Assembly: GCF_000331575.1 (NCBI RefSeq)
Contig: NZ_ANOK01000004.1
Coordinates: 1-64,000, forward strand
From: Calidifontibacillus oryziterrae
GTDB taxonomy: Bacteria; Bacillota; Bacilli; Bacillales; Bacillaceae_J
Length of the DNA stretch: 64,000 bases
Reading direction: 5' to 3'
Made by a program: the position numbers and the translations under genes. Below, in pieces: positions 7,953 through 16,894 of this stretch; position 1 is the first letter of the stretch; the number at the start of each line of letters is the position of its first letter. The notes under the pieces are model-generated. The model worked only from the letters and a program-made list of their open reading frames with translations, was not told the origin of the DNA and did no database searches.

Positions 7953-10900
7953 AACTAGTGTAAACATAAGATTTGATGTTGGTAAGGATGAATTTATTCT
8001 GAGGTATATTCCAACTCAGTCACATGCTGAGGTATTAAAAGGCTTACTGGATGGTTTTGTTAAAGATAGCAATAGATCACACATTATTGTAGGCCCTTAT
8101 GGTACTGGAAAGTCACTTATTGCCACAGTTATTAGTACAATCGTTTCCAAAAGTGCTTCTTCACATGATATCGAAAAGTTGATTAACAAATTTAAACATT
8201 TCGATGATTATATTGCTGATCAAATTCGTAAAGCTAGTGAGGTAGAAAAGAAGTATCTTCCTGTATTATTAACAGGTAATGAGGGTAGATTTAGACAAGC
8301 TATTCTATCAAATATTATTAAATCACTAAAAAAGGAAGGGCTAGATGTTGTCCTTCCGGGTGTTAGTAAAAAAATTATAGAGGCTGTTGATAAATGGAGG
8401 ACAGACTATCCTGAAACTTTTTCCAACTTTATTTCTTTATTAAAAGATGCTGAGAAAAGTATTGATAGTTGGATAGAGGATATAAGAAGCCAAAACGAAG
8501 AAGAAATCAAATTCTTTTATACTGTGTTTCCATCACTTACGTCTGGAGCTGCATTTGAAGCGGGTTATAACGAAGCATTCCTAACCCAAATGGAACACAT
8601 ATTAGAGGTATTGGATAAAAACAATTTGGGGCTTATTATCGTACATGATGAGTTTGGTAGATTCCTACAAGGTATTAATCGTTCTAGTCTGAATGAAACT
8701 ATGCAAGATATTCAAGACCTAGCTGAGTTAACGAATCGAACTAAATCATTGCAATTTATGTTAATTACCCATAAAAGTTTAAGACAGTATTTCACCGTAA
8801 TGCACGAAGATGTTGCAAAAGAATTTCAAAGAATTGAAAAGAGATTTAGACAATATAACATAGTTAGTGACCAAGCAACGTTTTTAAAGATAGCAGAGGT
8901 AATATTAACAGAAAATTTATTAGAAAAACCATCTGTATCTGAAGAAAATTTTGCGCAAGCAATTCATAATTTAAAGAAATACCCACTTTTTCCCAGTCTA
9001 AATCCTAGTGAGCGAGAAAGTGTAATTGCAAGGTCAATGTACCCTCTTCATCCGGTGGCACTTTATGTCTTGCCAGAGCTTTCAAGTGTTTTTGGACAAA
9101 ATGAAAGAACTTTGTTTACTTTCTTAGAGAGTGAAGAAACCGGGGGATTAATAAATCATATTTCGAAAACGGATAATTATTATTTTGCTTACCAACTTTT
9201 TGATTATTTCTTCTCTGATGCAACAGAGAGTGATCTTGATACTAGTGTTGCTGAGCATCTTCTTCTTTATAAAAAAGCAATAGCAAGGATACCTGATAAA
9301 CTTGTAGATAAAAAGATTGCTATGAATCTAATAAAATTCATTTCTACATGGAATTTATGTGGGTTACAAAAGGAGCAAAAGCTTTCAACAGAATTCCTTC
9401 TATTTGCAATGCAAATGGAAGAAGAGTTCTTACAACCAATATTAGAAATCCTTTCAAAACAGAAGGTAATTAGGTTTAACATTTTAGGTGAATTATGGGA
9501 GATCCACTCTGGTAGTACCATTGATTTACAAGATAAAATAGCAATAAAGAAATCAGAGTATATAGCAACTAAATCAGATATTATGAAAGGTCTTCAAAAT
9601 AACCTTTCAAAAAAATACTATTTTGCAGAGCGGTATAATGATGAGAAGGATATGACCAGATTTGCAAAAGTTGAATTGATACTAGAATCGGATTTGGTTC
9701 AGTTCAACTTGTTAAAAAGACATAACACAGGCTCTGATTTAAATATTTATTATGTTATCCCAGAAGAAATGGCCTCAAATGAATTAGAGTCGGAAATTAC
9801 CAAGCTTCCAAGTTCTGAGAAGGATATATTTGCAATACACCCTAAACCATTATCTTCTATACTGAATGAGTTGTATGATAGTAACATTATTGAGAGTCTA
9901 ATGACTGATAAAGAATTACTATCAGAAGACAAGGGAATTAAGGAAGAGTTAATTTTACTGTTAAAAGAGGCAAATCATGTCATTAAAAAATACTTAGTTA
10001 CTCTCTCTGACTTTGCAGAAGAAATGATTTGGGTTACAAATAAAAATCGTAAGCAAGTCCTTAGCGAAATCCAGTTGTCTGAGTTGTTGACAGATAAATG
10101 TAATAGTCTTTACAGTGAAACACCACAAATCATAAATGATTCTTTCAATCGTATGAATGCTTCTTCTCAGCAGAAAGTCGGAGCAAAAACTCTTATTGAT
10201 GCGATTATTAAGAATCCTACTGAGGAAAGGTTTGGTATTGAGGGTAGTGGACCTGCATATGCCATCTATGCTTCTATATTTAAAAATAATGCTAACTTTG
10301 ATAAAAATGTAAACAACTTCGATTATAAAGATATTGAATATGCCCCGTATAGTAAGCTTCGCGAGAAACTCATAAAGTTGCTCGATGAAAAGCCAAGAGG
10401 TAATTTTGCAGATGTAGTAGACGTATTTACAGGTAAACCTTTTGGTATTAGAACTCCTGTAATACCAATTTTACTTGTAGCAATGTTACGGGACCGGTGG
10501 AATGAATTTTTGTTGTACAGAAATGAGATTTTTGTACCGGGTCTGAGTGGGGATAAGCTATATGAAATACTTGAAGAGGAAGGCGCAGAAAACTACCAGT
10601 ATGTCTATGAACAAATAGATGAGAAATTTATTATGTTCTTCAATAATATTGAGAATTATTTCTCGAATCATATTGAGGAACGGCTAGAAGGAGTTAATAA
10701 TTCTCGGTTAATTCAAATTTGTGGGACTCTCATCAAATGGTTAAGATCTTTACCACGTTTTACTCAAATTTCAACATTAGTTAATAAAGAGTTTTCACTA
10801 GTTCGGGATATTATACGAAAAACCGAGGTAAAGCCTCAAGAAGCTATTTCAGAGTTATACGATTTATTTAACAATGAAAAGTTCATTGAATTATTGCGTG

Positions 10901-11427
10901 TAAAAGAATATGCTGAATGCTTCATAAATGAAGTGAAATCAGAGATCGGCCAAGAAATCTTAGAGACTACTGGAACTTCCAATCTGGAAGAATTACTTGT
11001 GTGGGCAAATAATAAACATGAGTATCTAAAGAAAACAAATGAACTCGTTAAATCAATTCTTTCAGTTAATGACAACGAGAAATGGATTGATAACTTCTTA
11101 GAGTCTTTTGCAGGGGTATTGATAGAAGATTGGTCAGATAAGACAGTAGAAAAGTTTAAACGTGAATTTAAACAAAACTACAAAGCTGTAATTGATTTCA
11201 AAGAAGTTGAAGAGAATGAAGGAAACAAGGGTCCAAAAGAAGAAGCTGCTTATATTAAAATTGGAGTAGGCGAAAAGACAAAAGTCATTTCTAAGGTGGA
11301 CTTCTCGGTAAAAACAAATACAGTTTATTCAAACATTGATAGGATTATTAGGAATGCAGGACGCAATATTCCAAAAGGTGAGTTGGAATACATGATTTAT
11401 CTATTATTAGAAAAGTACGTTGATTAG
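7942..11427 (+). CDS. Large P-loop ATPase, SspC-like
   Basis: This 1161-residue protein has an N-terminal AAA/STAND-like ATPase region: Walker A GPYGTGKS (Lys about 57) and Walker B LIIVHDEFGRF (Asp about 236). The rest is a long helical region with no further motif I recognise. The ATG at 7942 has AAGGTGG nine bases upstream and overlaps the DUF4007 gene. Size, position between the DUF4007 and PP-loop genes, and the single N-terminal ATPase domain fit SspC, the ATPase of single-strand phosphorothioation. A BrxC/PglY-like protein is the main alternative, but no pglZ, brxL or methyltransferase is nearby. Confidence 0.7.
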   Translation: MSFKTSVNIRFDVGKDEFILRYIPTQSHAEVLKGLLDGFVKDSNRSHIIVGPYGTGKSLIATVISTIVSKSASSHDIEKLINKFKHFDDYIADQIRKASEVEKKYLPVLLTGNEGRFRQAILSNIIKSLKKEGLDVVLPGVSKKIIEAVDKWRTDYPETFSNFISLLKDAEKSIDSWIEDIRSQNEEEIKFFYTVFPSLTSGAAFEAGYNEAFLTQMEHILEVLDKNNLGLIIVHDEFGRFLQGINRSSLNETMQDIQDLAELTNRTKSLQFMLITHKSLRQYFTVMHEDVAKEFQRIEKRFRQYNIVSDQATFLKIAEVILTENLLEKPSVSEENFAQAIHNLKKYPLFPSLNPSERESVIARSMYPLHPVALYVLPELSSVFGQNERTLFTFLESEETGGLINHISKTDNYYFAYQLFDYFFSDATESDLDTSVAEHLLLYKKAIARIPDKLVDKKIAMNLIKFISTWNLCGLQKEQKLSTEFLLFAMQMEEEFLQPILEILSKQKVIRFNILGELWEIHSGSTIDLQDKIAIKKSEYIATKSDIMKGLQNNLSKKYYFAERYNDEKDMTRFAKVELILESDLVQFNLLKRHNTGSDLNIYYVIPEEMASNELESEITKLPSSEKDIFAIHPKPLSSILNELYDSNIIESLMTDKELLSEDKGIKEELILLLKEANHVIKKYLVTLSDFAEEMIWVTNKNRKQVLSEIQLSELLTDKCNSLYSETPQIINDSFNRMNASSQQKVGAKTLIDAIIKNPTEERFGIEGSGPAYAIYASIFKNNANFDKNVNNFDYKDIEYAPYSKLREKLIKLLDEKPRGNFADVVDVFTGKPFGIRTPVIPILLVAMLRDRWNEFLLYRNEIFVPGLSGDKLYEILEEEGAENYQYVYEQIDEKFIMFFNNIENYFSNHIEERLEGVNNSRLIQICGTLIKWLRSLPRFTQISTLVNKEFSLVRDIIRKTEVKPQEAISELYDLFNNEKFIELLRVKEYAECFINEVKSEIGQEILETTGTSNLEELLVWANNKHEYLKKTNELVKSILSVNDNEKWIDNFLESFAGVLIEDWSDKTVEKFKREFKQNYKAVIDFKEVEENEGNKGPKEEAAYIKIGVGEKTKVISKVDFSVKTNTVYSNIDRIIRNAGRNIPKGELEYMIYLLLEKYVD

Positions 11428-11440
11428 GTGGGAGATAGTT

Positions 11441-12964
11441 ATGGAGGATGAACGTCAAAGTGTCCATATAGCCGTTCTAGCAGGCGGTGTTGCAAGTGCA
11501 TATGTTGCTTGCGAAACGGTTAAAAAGTATGGAAAAGAGAATACTAGATTAATATTTATTGATACCTTTAGTAAAAGTGCTGAAGGTCCAGTATATGAAG
11601 CAAATTCTCGCTTCATGAAAGATGTAGCGGAATATATCGGTTTACCTTTAATAGAAATAAATGATGCTGAAAATGACTCTATTAATATCGAATTTTCTAA
11701 TGAGGATGAATCAAATTCAGCTTTGAGATATGAGGTTGAGGTCAAACTTAAACAGCTACTCGCTTATCTTGAAGAAGTAAGAGAGAATGAAAAACTTGAG
11801 CCTATTTTGTATTTCGGTTCGGTACCTGAAGAAATGTATAGAAACAAGAAAATATGCTTAGAAAGTATTGAAAAAGACTTTGGGAATGTTTCCGATTTAC
11901 AGTTATTTTTTGAGGTTGCGCCATCCAAGGCAATAGAAACACATTATCCGCTTGTGGAGGCAAAGAATAAAGATTTAGATGTAAAAGATATTATTCAAAA
12001 TGAGTGGCGTATTGAATTACCTCGCTCAGAGAGAAAACGTGTCTACATTGCAATGTTTTCCGGTGGCGCCGGAAGTGCCTATGTGGCCTATTATATGGTA
12101 CAAGCTTTTGGCAAAGAGAATTGTAAGTTATTTTTTACAAATACTTTGTGGGAAGATGAAGATAACTTACGATTTATGGATGAGGTCGCTGAATACATTG
12201 GATTAGAAATAACAGAAATCTTGGATGGAAGAACTCCAGAAGAGGTCTTCTATGATTATAAATTCTTAGGGAATTCTAGGCTTGCAAAATGTTCTGAAGA
12301 ATTAAAGGTGCGACAGACACTTATCTTTCTTGAAGAACTTCGTGATAATGAAAAATTAGAGCCTGTCCTATATTTTGGTATTGCTCCACACGAAAAGCAC
12401 CGAAGAGATGATAGTCATGTTAGACGCAAATCAAGTTTAGTTCGGGAGGATAGCCCTGATGCAAATATTAGAAAAGCCGCAGGGATAAGATCGTTCTACG
12501 AGCATTTTCCAATCGAGCCAATTGAATCAAGATTTCCACTCGTCGAAACACTTAGAGCTGATCTAGATGCAAAAGGAATAATTCAATTCGAATGGGGCAT
12601 TAAATTACCTCGTATGTATACTGCGGCTGTTGAAAAAGCTGAAAAGGAAAACGACCCAATTGCTAAAAAGCTAGTGAAGAAGGGGATAAATGGATTCTCA
12701 CATGCGAATTGTGGTGGTAGATGTGTGCGAGGTGGATTCCAACACTACGCAACTTTATATTCCATCTGGCCTGACCAGTACAAAGAGCAAGAGGAAATGG
12801 AAGAACGCTTCCGAAAACACTTTGAAAAAAATGTATCCATATTGAAGAAAAATGGCGGAGCGTATACTTTGAAACAATTCCGTGAAGAAATGGAAAGAGA
12901 CGGTGTTGAAAAGTATCTGTTTACTCCAGATGAGACTATTCCTTGTGTATGTTCTTTCTCATAG
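11441..12964 (+). CDS. Tandem PP-loop (PAPS-reductase-like) protein, SspD/DndC-like, first domain degenerate
   Basis: This 507-residue protein consists of two homologous PP-loop halves. The second (from about residue 201) keeps SGGAGS (Ser 207), a Cys in the AKCSEELK segment (C284), and a C-terminal set C424-x3-C428 plus C502-x-C504 that could hold an iron-sulfur cluster as in DndC. The first half (about 6-195) has LAGGVAS instead of SGG-x-x-S, lacks the mid-domain Cys and lacks the C-terminal Cys set. The ATG at 11441 has AGGTGGG eight bases upstream, over the stop of the ATPase gene. SspD/DndC proteins activate the DNA backbone with ATP for sulfur insertion; the duplication suggests an internal pseudo-enzyme half. 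Confidence 0.75.
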   Translation: MEDERQSVHIAVLAGGVASAYVACETVKKYGKENTRLIFIDTFSKSAEGPVYEANSRFMKDVAEYIGLPLIEINDAENDSINIEFSNEDESNSALRYEVEVKLKQLLAYLEEVRENEKLEPILYFGSVPEEMYRNKKICLESIEKDFGNVSDLQLFFEVAPSKAIETHYPLVEAKNKDLDVKDIIQNEWRIELPRSERKRVYIAMFSGGAGSAYVAYYMVQAFGKENCKLFFTNTLWEDEDNLRFMDEVAEYIGLEITEILDGRTPEEVFYDYKFLGNSRLAKCSEELKVRQTLIFLEELRDNEKLEPVLYFGIAPHEKHRRDDSHVRRKSSLVREDSPDANIRKAAGIRSFYEHFPIEPIESRFPLVETLRADLDAKGIIQFEWGIKLPRMYTAAVEKAEKENDPIAKKLVKKGINGFSHANCGGRCVRGGFQHYATLYSIWPDQYKEQEEMEERFRKHFEKNVSILKKNGGAYTLKQFREEMERDGVEKYLFTPDETIPCVCSFS

Positions 12965-12992
12965 CATACCGGATAATCAAATAATTAATATA

Positions 12993-13033
12993 CAAAGGCA
13001 CCTCTTAGCAATTAACGGCTAGTAGGTGCTTTT
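12993..13033 (+). terminator. Terminator of the DUF4007-ATPase-PP-loop operon
   Basis: AAAGGCACCT and AGGTGCTTTT pair with one bulge around a loop of about 20 bases and end in Ts. It is weaker than the terminator at 6873. Confidence 0.55.
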
Positions 13034-13132
13034 GATGTTTAGTTTAAACAACTGTAATATAATCCTTTTGTACTAACCTCTGTTTATTTTACTAATGGAA
13101 ATATTATAAAAGCATGAATAATTTTGCCAGGG

Positions 13133-13501
13133 TTAATCTTTAATATACGGGAACAAAAGTTTAAATAGTCCTTTTTTTTGTTCGATTGAGAAGGTAGATA
13201 ACATATCTATCAGCTTTCTATCCAATTCTTGATTTATATTTTCCACATTATCACCGTAAAATCCAACTTCTAAATCATGTAAATTATTATTCCTTTCTAA
13301 TCTAAAGAAAAACTCACTCATGGTCATATTCAATTCATAACATATATTAGCTAGTAATGAGAAAGATAATTCTTGGATACCATTCTCTATTCTGGAAAGA
13401 GATGGTTGCGAAATTTCTATTTTTTTTGCAAACTCACTTACTGTGATTTTTTTTTCTTTTCTCAACTGTTTTACTAACCTACCTATAGCTAAGTTATTCA
13501 T
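13133..13501 (-). CDS. XRE-family transcriptional regulator
   Basis: A 122-residue protein with an N-terminal Cro/CI-type helix-turn-helix (about residues 8-62; the SQPSLSRIE recognition-helix region is clear) and a short helical C-terminal tail. It lies between the two PP-loop genes and is divergent from the second, sharing a 135-bp intergenic region with it. It is the only dedicated regulator inside the island and so the best candidate to bind the repeated TTCTGG-CCAGAA elements at 6911 and 7005, though such repeats are not seen in its own upstream region. The minus-strand ribosome binding site GAGGGA precedes the ATG. Confidence 0.8.
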   Translation of the reverse strand: MNNLAIGRLVKQLRKEKKITVSEFAKKIEISQPSLSRIENGIQELSFSLLANICYELNMTMSEFFFRLERNNNLHDLEVGFYGDNVENINQELDRKLIDMLSTFSIEQKKGLFKLLFPYIKD

Positions 13502-13555
13502 GAATTATCCCTCATATTGTAATATATTCTTCTCTTTATATTAATGATTTATCTT

Positions 13556-13584
13556 TTTACAATCAACCATCATTATTATATAAT
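13556..13584 (+). promoter_or_regulatory. Strong SigA-type promoter of the second PP-loop gene
   Basis: TTTACA (13556-13561) and TATAAT (13579-13584) are spaced by exactly 17 bases, about 50 bases upstream of the coding start. Confidence 0.7.
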
Positions 13585-13636
13585 TGAGATGAATATATAC
13601 ATTTAACGAATTATTTTTAGGTGAAAAGGTGAATAT

Positions 13637-14422
13637 ATGAAACATATCATATTTTATAGTGGCGGTATTGGTAGTTGGGCAACTGCAAAAAGAGTAATAG
13701 AGAAGTATGGAAAAGAAGATGTAATTTTATTATTTACGGATACTCTTATTGAGGATGAAGATTTATATAGATTCATAGAAGAAACTGTTTCTGATTTAGG
13801 GGTGGAGTTCGTAAGAGTAGCTGATGGCCGCAACCCATTTGAGGTTTTCAAAGATGTTCGATATTTAGGAAATAGTAGAGTTGCTCCATGCTCTCATAAA
13901 TTAAAACAGGACACGGCCAAGAAATGGATTACAAAAAGGTTTAATCCTGATGAATGTATTTTATATTTAGGAATAGATTGGACAGAAGAACACCGAATAA
14001 AAGCACCAACTGAAAATTGGAAGCCATACACAGTAAGATTCCCGATGTGTGAAGAGCCATATGTAACAAAGGATGAATTACTTAGTGAACTTGAAATCTT
14101 GGGCATAGAAATACCAAGACTTTATAAATTGGGATTCGCTCACAATAATTGCGGTGGATTCTGTTGTCGGGCTGGACAAGGACACTTTGCAAACTTGTTA
14201 GAAAAGTTACCAGAAAGATTTGCATATTATGAAGTTATAGAAGAGGAATTACGTCAGTTCCTTGGTAGCAATGTAGCTATTATGAAAAAAACTAAGAACA
14301 AAGTAACTTTTCCTTACACACTTCGCCAACTAAGAGAAGATATTGAAGCACAGAAACCAGTTGATATGACTGATGTTGGTGGATGCGGTTGTATGGTTGA
14401 CTTTGATAATATAATCAATTAA
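13637..14422 (+). CDS. Stand-alone PP-loop ATP pyrophosphatase, SspD/DndC-like
   Basis: A 261-residue protein homologous to the second half of the tandem PP-loop protein upstream. It keeps SGGIGS (Ser 8), the mid-domain Cys in SRVAPCSHKLK (C85), CGGFCC (C172, C176, C177) and a terminal CGC (C250, C252), so all predicted active-site and cluster ligands are present. It has its own promoter and a terminator-like repeat behind it and is divergent from the XRE gene. It could be a second DNA sulfur-transfer enzyme with another target, a replacement for the degenerate half, or a related sulfur or nucleobase enzyme outside the defence pathway. Confidence 0.75.
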   Translation: MKHIIFYSGGIGSWATAKRVIEKYGKEDVILLFTDTLIEDEDLYRFIEETVSDLGVEFVRVADGRNPFEVFKDVRYLGNSRVAPCSHKLKQDTAKKWITKRFNPDECILYLGIDWTEEHRIKAPTENWKPYTVRFPMCEEPYVTKDELLSELEILGIEIPRLYKLGFAHNNCGGFCCRAGQGHFANLLEKLPERFAYYEVIEEELRQFLGSNVAIMKKTKNKVTFPYTLRQLREDIEAQKPVDMTDVGGCGCMVDFDNIIN

Positions 14423-14438
14423 TAATTATTATGAACAT

Positions 14439-14744
14439 TTAGAAAAAGGATGAGCATATAAAACCGTCCATCCTTTTATATGCTTTAGCCAAATTCAGTT
14501 TTTCGGGATCAGGTTGAATTGTATATAGGATTAACCAGTCATGATCTTCTTGTTCCATACGCACAACTTCATCCTCGTTACCTTTATCCAATGTATTTTT
14601 AACCTATTTACACACGTAATGTACTGTATAGTCGTCCTGATCCAATGTGATAGTTTCTTCATAATCGTATTGAAGAATTAATGGATTATTACAGACTCCG
14701 CAATTACCAATATTGTAATTACCGAAACCATGTTTACAGTTCAT
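14439..14744 (-). pseudogene. Small zinc-ribbon-like protein gene interrupted by an in-frame TAG
   Basis: On the minus strand a frame starts at ATG 14744 with several Cys (MNCKHGFG, CGVC, HYVCK). It meets TAG at 14604-14606 after 46 codons, then continues open in the same frame for 54 further coding-like codons to TAA at 14439. Removing the single nonsense codon gives a 101-residue protein. The Cys pairs before the TAG suggest a zinc ribbon. A sequencing error, a true nonsense mutation, or use of the 46-residue product are all possible. I do not recognise the family. Confidence 0.5.
14454..14483. terminator. Terminator-like inverted repeat after the PP-loop gene
   Basis: GCATATAAAA (14454-14463) and TTTTATATGC (14474-14483) form a perfect 10-bp inverted repeat. 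An overlapping AAAAGGATG/CATCCTTTT pair gives an alternative stem. Confidence 0.5.
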
Positions 14745-14763
14745 TTACACAAATTTTACACAT

Positions 14764-14807
14764 AAATAGCGTAGAACCTTATTAAATCAATGGCTTCTAC
14801 GCTATTT
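14764..14807. terminator. 13-bp perfect hairpin
   Basis: AAATAGCGTAGAA and TTCTACGCTATTT are separated by 18 bases. It has A/T ends on both sides and so could end transcription on either strand. Confidence 0.45.
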
Positions 14808-14908
14808 CGACCCCGACCACCGGTATCTTTAAGAAAAAACGAGTTAAATTAAGAAACGATAGAACGCTCACAAATGTTGATACATCATTGTTTGTGGGTG
14901 TTTTTTTG

Positions 14909-14962
14909 GGCTCTATAATTTTTGGCGTTGGTGAGTAAAACCAGCACCAAAATTATAGAGCC
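14909..14962. repeat. 54-bp palindrome resembling fused insertion-sequence ends
   Basis: The arms begin GGCTCTATAATTTT on both outer sides, and an inner TTGGTG/CACCAA pair extends the symmetry. The GGCTCT start and TTGGTG are reminiscent of ISL3-type terminal repeats, as if both ends of an element were left after loss of the middle. No transposase accompanies it. Confidence 0.4.
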
Positions 14963-15020
14963 AGAAAATTTATATAGGTTTGTATAAAAGGAATGGTTTT
15001 TGTAAAAGCTAAAATAAAAG

Positions 15021-15476
15021 TTGACCACTTTAGCGCAATTCGCTAACCAAAATGTTGACCACCCTTAACACCAAATCCCTTATCATTGAGTTTGTCGAGA
15101 ACTTCATGATTTGGGAGGAAAAAGGATGTTAAAGATGGCTAATATTGAGCTTATCAGAAAATTGCACTTTAAAGAAGGTCGATCTATTCGGCAATTATCA
15201 AAAGACCTTAGACTATCAAGGCAAACCGTTCGAAAAGCTTTAGAACAGGATGAAATTCCAACATATCAACGATCAAAGCCGGTTGCCCATCCGGTCATCG
15301 ACCCTGTTAAAAATACCATTGTCCGGTGGCTAACGGACGATGAAACAGCTCCAGTAAAACAGCGTCATAGTGATGCTCAAATCCACAGACGCTTGGTGAA
15401 AGAATACGGCTTTAAAGGTGGTGAATCTACTGTACGCGAATGGATTCCAATTTACATGTCACATTTACAGATTTGA
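15021..15476 (+). mobile_element. Left-end fragment of an IS21-family element
   Basis: Two GTTGACCAC motifs (15022-15030 and 15053-15061) with TTAGCGC between them precede the transposase start, as in the repeated terminal region of IS21-type elements. The element is cut off inside istA, and no istB or right end follows before 15566. Confidence 0.6.
15126..15476 (+). pseudogene. istA: Truncated IS21-family transposase IstA (N-terminal fragment)
   Basis: The 116-codon product has the helix-turn-helix start of IstA (SIRQLSKDLRLSRQTVRKAL) and following residues up to ESTVREW. It then runs out of homology and stops, whereas intact IstA proteins are several hundred residues long and contain the DDE catalytic core, absent here. 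The ATG at 15126 has GGGAGG seven bases upstream. The break lies near 15440. It is not expected to be active and marks the right border of the island. Confidence 0.8.
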
Positions 15477-15545
15477 ACAATGAATTAGAGCGAACCTTTA
15501 ATAATTGTCATATTGTGCAAAAAAGTGATTCAAAATCGAAAAGAA

Positions 15546-15565
15546 GCAGGTTGCACGTAACCTGC
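15546..15565 (-). terminator. Terminator of the permease operon
   Basis: GCAGGTT and AACCTGC arms around a 6-base loop are followed on the minus strand by TTCTTTT, directly after the permease stop. Confidence 0.65.
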
Positions 15566-16873
15566 CTAAGAATCGCATGTATGAGTTGTTAGATTTGCTT
15601 TTTTAGTAGTTTTAATAGTTCTTAATCTTATTAAATAGACACCTATTCCGAAGAATATCCATAGGAACCCTGTCAAAAAACCAGACTTTCCAACGGGTAT
15701 TAATAATCCCAAACATATAGCGAATGCTAATATCGGAATAACAGGATAAAGGGGTACGTAGAATTGTGCCTCTCTGTCTTTCGTAGTGGCTTTACTTCTT
15801 GAGATGAAAAGGGCAATCATGGTAAAGATGAAAGTTAATAGATATAAAAACCCAGTAGCCGTTACCGCAATGTTTATGGAACTTATTAACGTAAAGGAAA
15901 TTTGAATGCTTACTCCAAGCGTAATCGCCCAAATAGGTGTTTGAAAACGAGGGTGTATGTAAGCTATCCTCTTAGGAAATAAGCCATTTCTTCCCATCGC
16001 AAAGGCTGTTCTTGAAATCGTAATGATAAATGCATTGCATGTAGCTGGTAACGCCAAAACAATAACTAAACTAATAAAGACTGGACCAAATTTTCCTAAA
16101 AATTGTTGACTGGCTAAAGCTACAGGTACTTCAGAAGCCCCGAATTCCTGCCAAGGAATAACCCCTATAGAAATAAATAACAGCCCTAAATAAAGAAATA
16201 AGACGACCATAATAGAAGTAATTATTGCTAAGGGTATTGTCTTTTTCGGATTTCGTATTTCCTCCCCTGAAGCAACAATGGCATCCCAACCGACAATCGA
16301 GAGAAATCCTACTAATGTTGCTTCTAAAATTCCTGAAAAACCATTTGGAGAAAAGGGTTGATAAAAAGATAAATCTACATTTTTTAAACCTAATAAAAAA
16401 TACCAAATAAGTACGGCAATAACTGTACCTACAATACCGACTTGTAGTTTACCGCTGAATTTTATCCCGACAATATTTAAGAATCCTAAACTAATGAGTA
16501 GAAGCACAGCACTTAACTTTGGATGAGCACCAGTCAGAACGTTTAAATAATGACCAAAACCTTGTGAAACGAAACTACTTGCGGCCAACCATGCACCCCA
16601 GTATGCCCATCCAATCACTGTACCAATAAAATTCCCCATTGTTTCACGAACGTATTCGTAGGAACCTCCTGCTTTTGGATATCGTGATGCTAATTCTGCA
16701 TAACACAACCCTAACAGAATTGATAAAAGAGATGCTAAGATAAAGGATATAATGACTGCTGGACCAGCTTTACTTGTTGCGACACCACTAAGAACAAAAA
16801 TACCAGCCCCCACCATTGCACCTATCCCAAGAGATGTTGCTTCTTTCCAACCTAATGTCCTTTGTAATTGCAT
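15566..16873 (-). CDS. APC-family amino acid permease
   Basis: A 435-residue integral membrane protein with about 12 hydrophobic segments and the typical APC start (LGIGAMVGAGIFVLSG, about residues 14-30) followed by GGSYEYVRETMG in the next loop. It should import an amino acid or amine; the substrate cannot be read from sequence. AAAGGAGA precedes the ATG. It is downstream of a DUF2000 gene on the same strand with a 21-base gap, hence an operon, and divergent from a MocR-type regulator likely to control both. Confidence 0.85.
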   Translation of the reverse strand: MQLQRTLGWKEATSLGIGAMVGAGIFVLSGVATSKAGPAVIISFILASLLSILLGLCYAELASRYPKAGGSYEYVRETMGNFIGTVIGWAYWGAWLAASSFVSQGFGHYLNVLTGAHPKLSAVLLLISLGFLNIVGIKFSGKLQVGIVGTVIAVLIWYFLLGLKNVDLSFYQPFSPNGFSGILEATLVGFLSIVGWDAIVASGEEIRNPKKTIPLAIITSIMVVLFLYLGLLFISIGVIPWQEFGASEVPVALASQQFLGKFGPVFISLVIVLALPATCNAFIITISRTAFAMGRNGLFPKRIAYIHPRFQTPIWAITLGVSIQISFTLISSINIAVTATGFLYLLTFIFTMIALFISRSKATTKDREAQFYVPLYPVIPILAFAICLGLLIPVGKSGFLTGFLWIFFGIGVYLIRLRTIKTTKKANLTTHTCDS

Positions 16874-16894
16874 TCCGGTATCTCCTTTAAATTA

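Noticed and set aside
7053..12964. BREX type 4 system (PAPS reductase plus BrxC-like ATPase)
   Set aside because: No pglZ, brxL or BREX helicase is present, and the DUF4007 gene with this gene order fits SspBCD better.
1967..14422. Canonical DndABCDE system
   Set aside because: No DndB, DndE or DndA is encoded; only the DndD-like ATPase and DndC-like PP-loop proteins resemble it.
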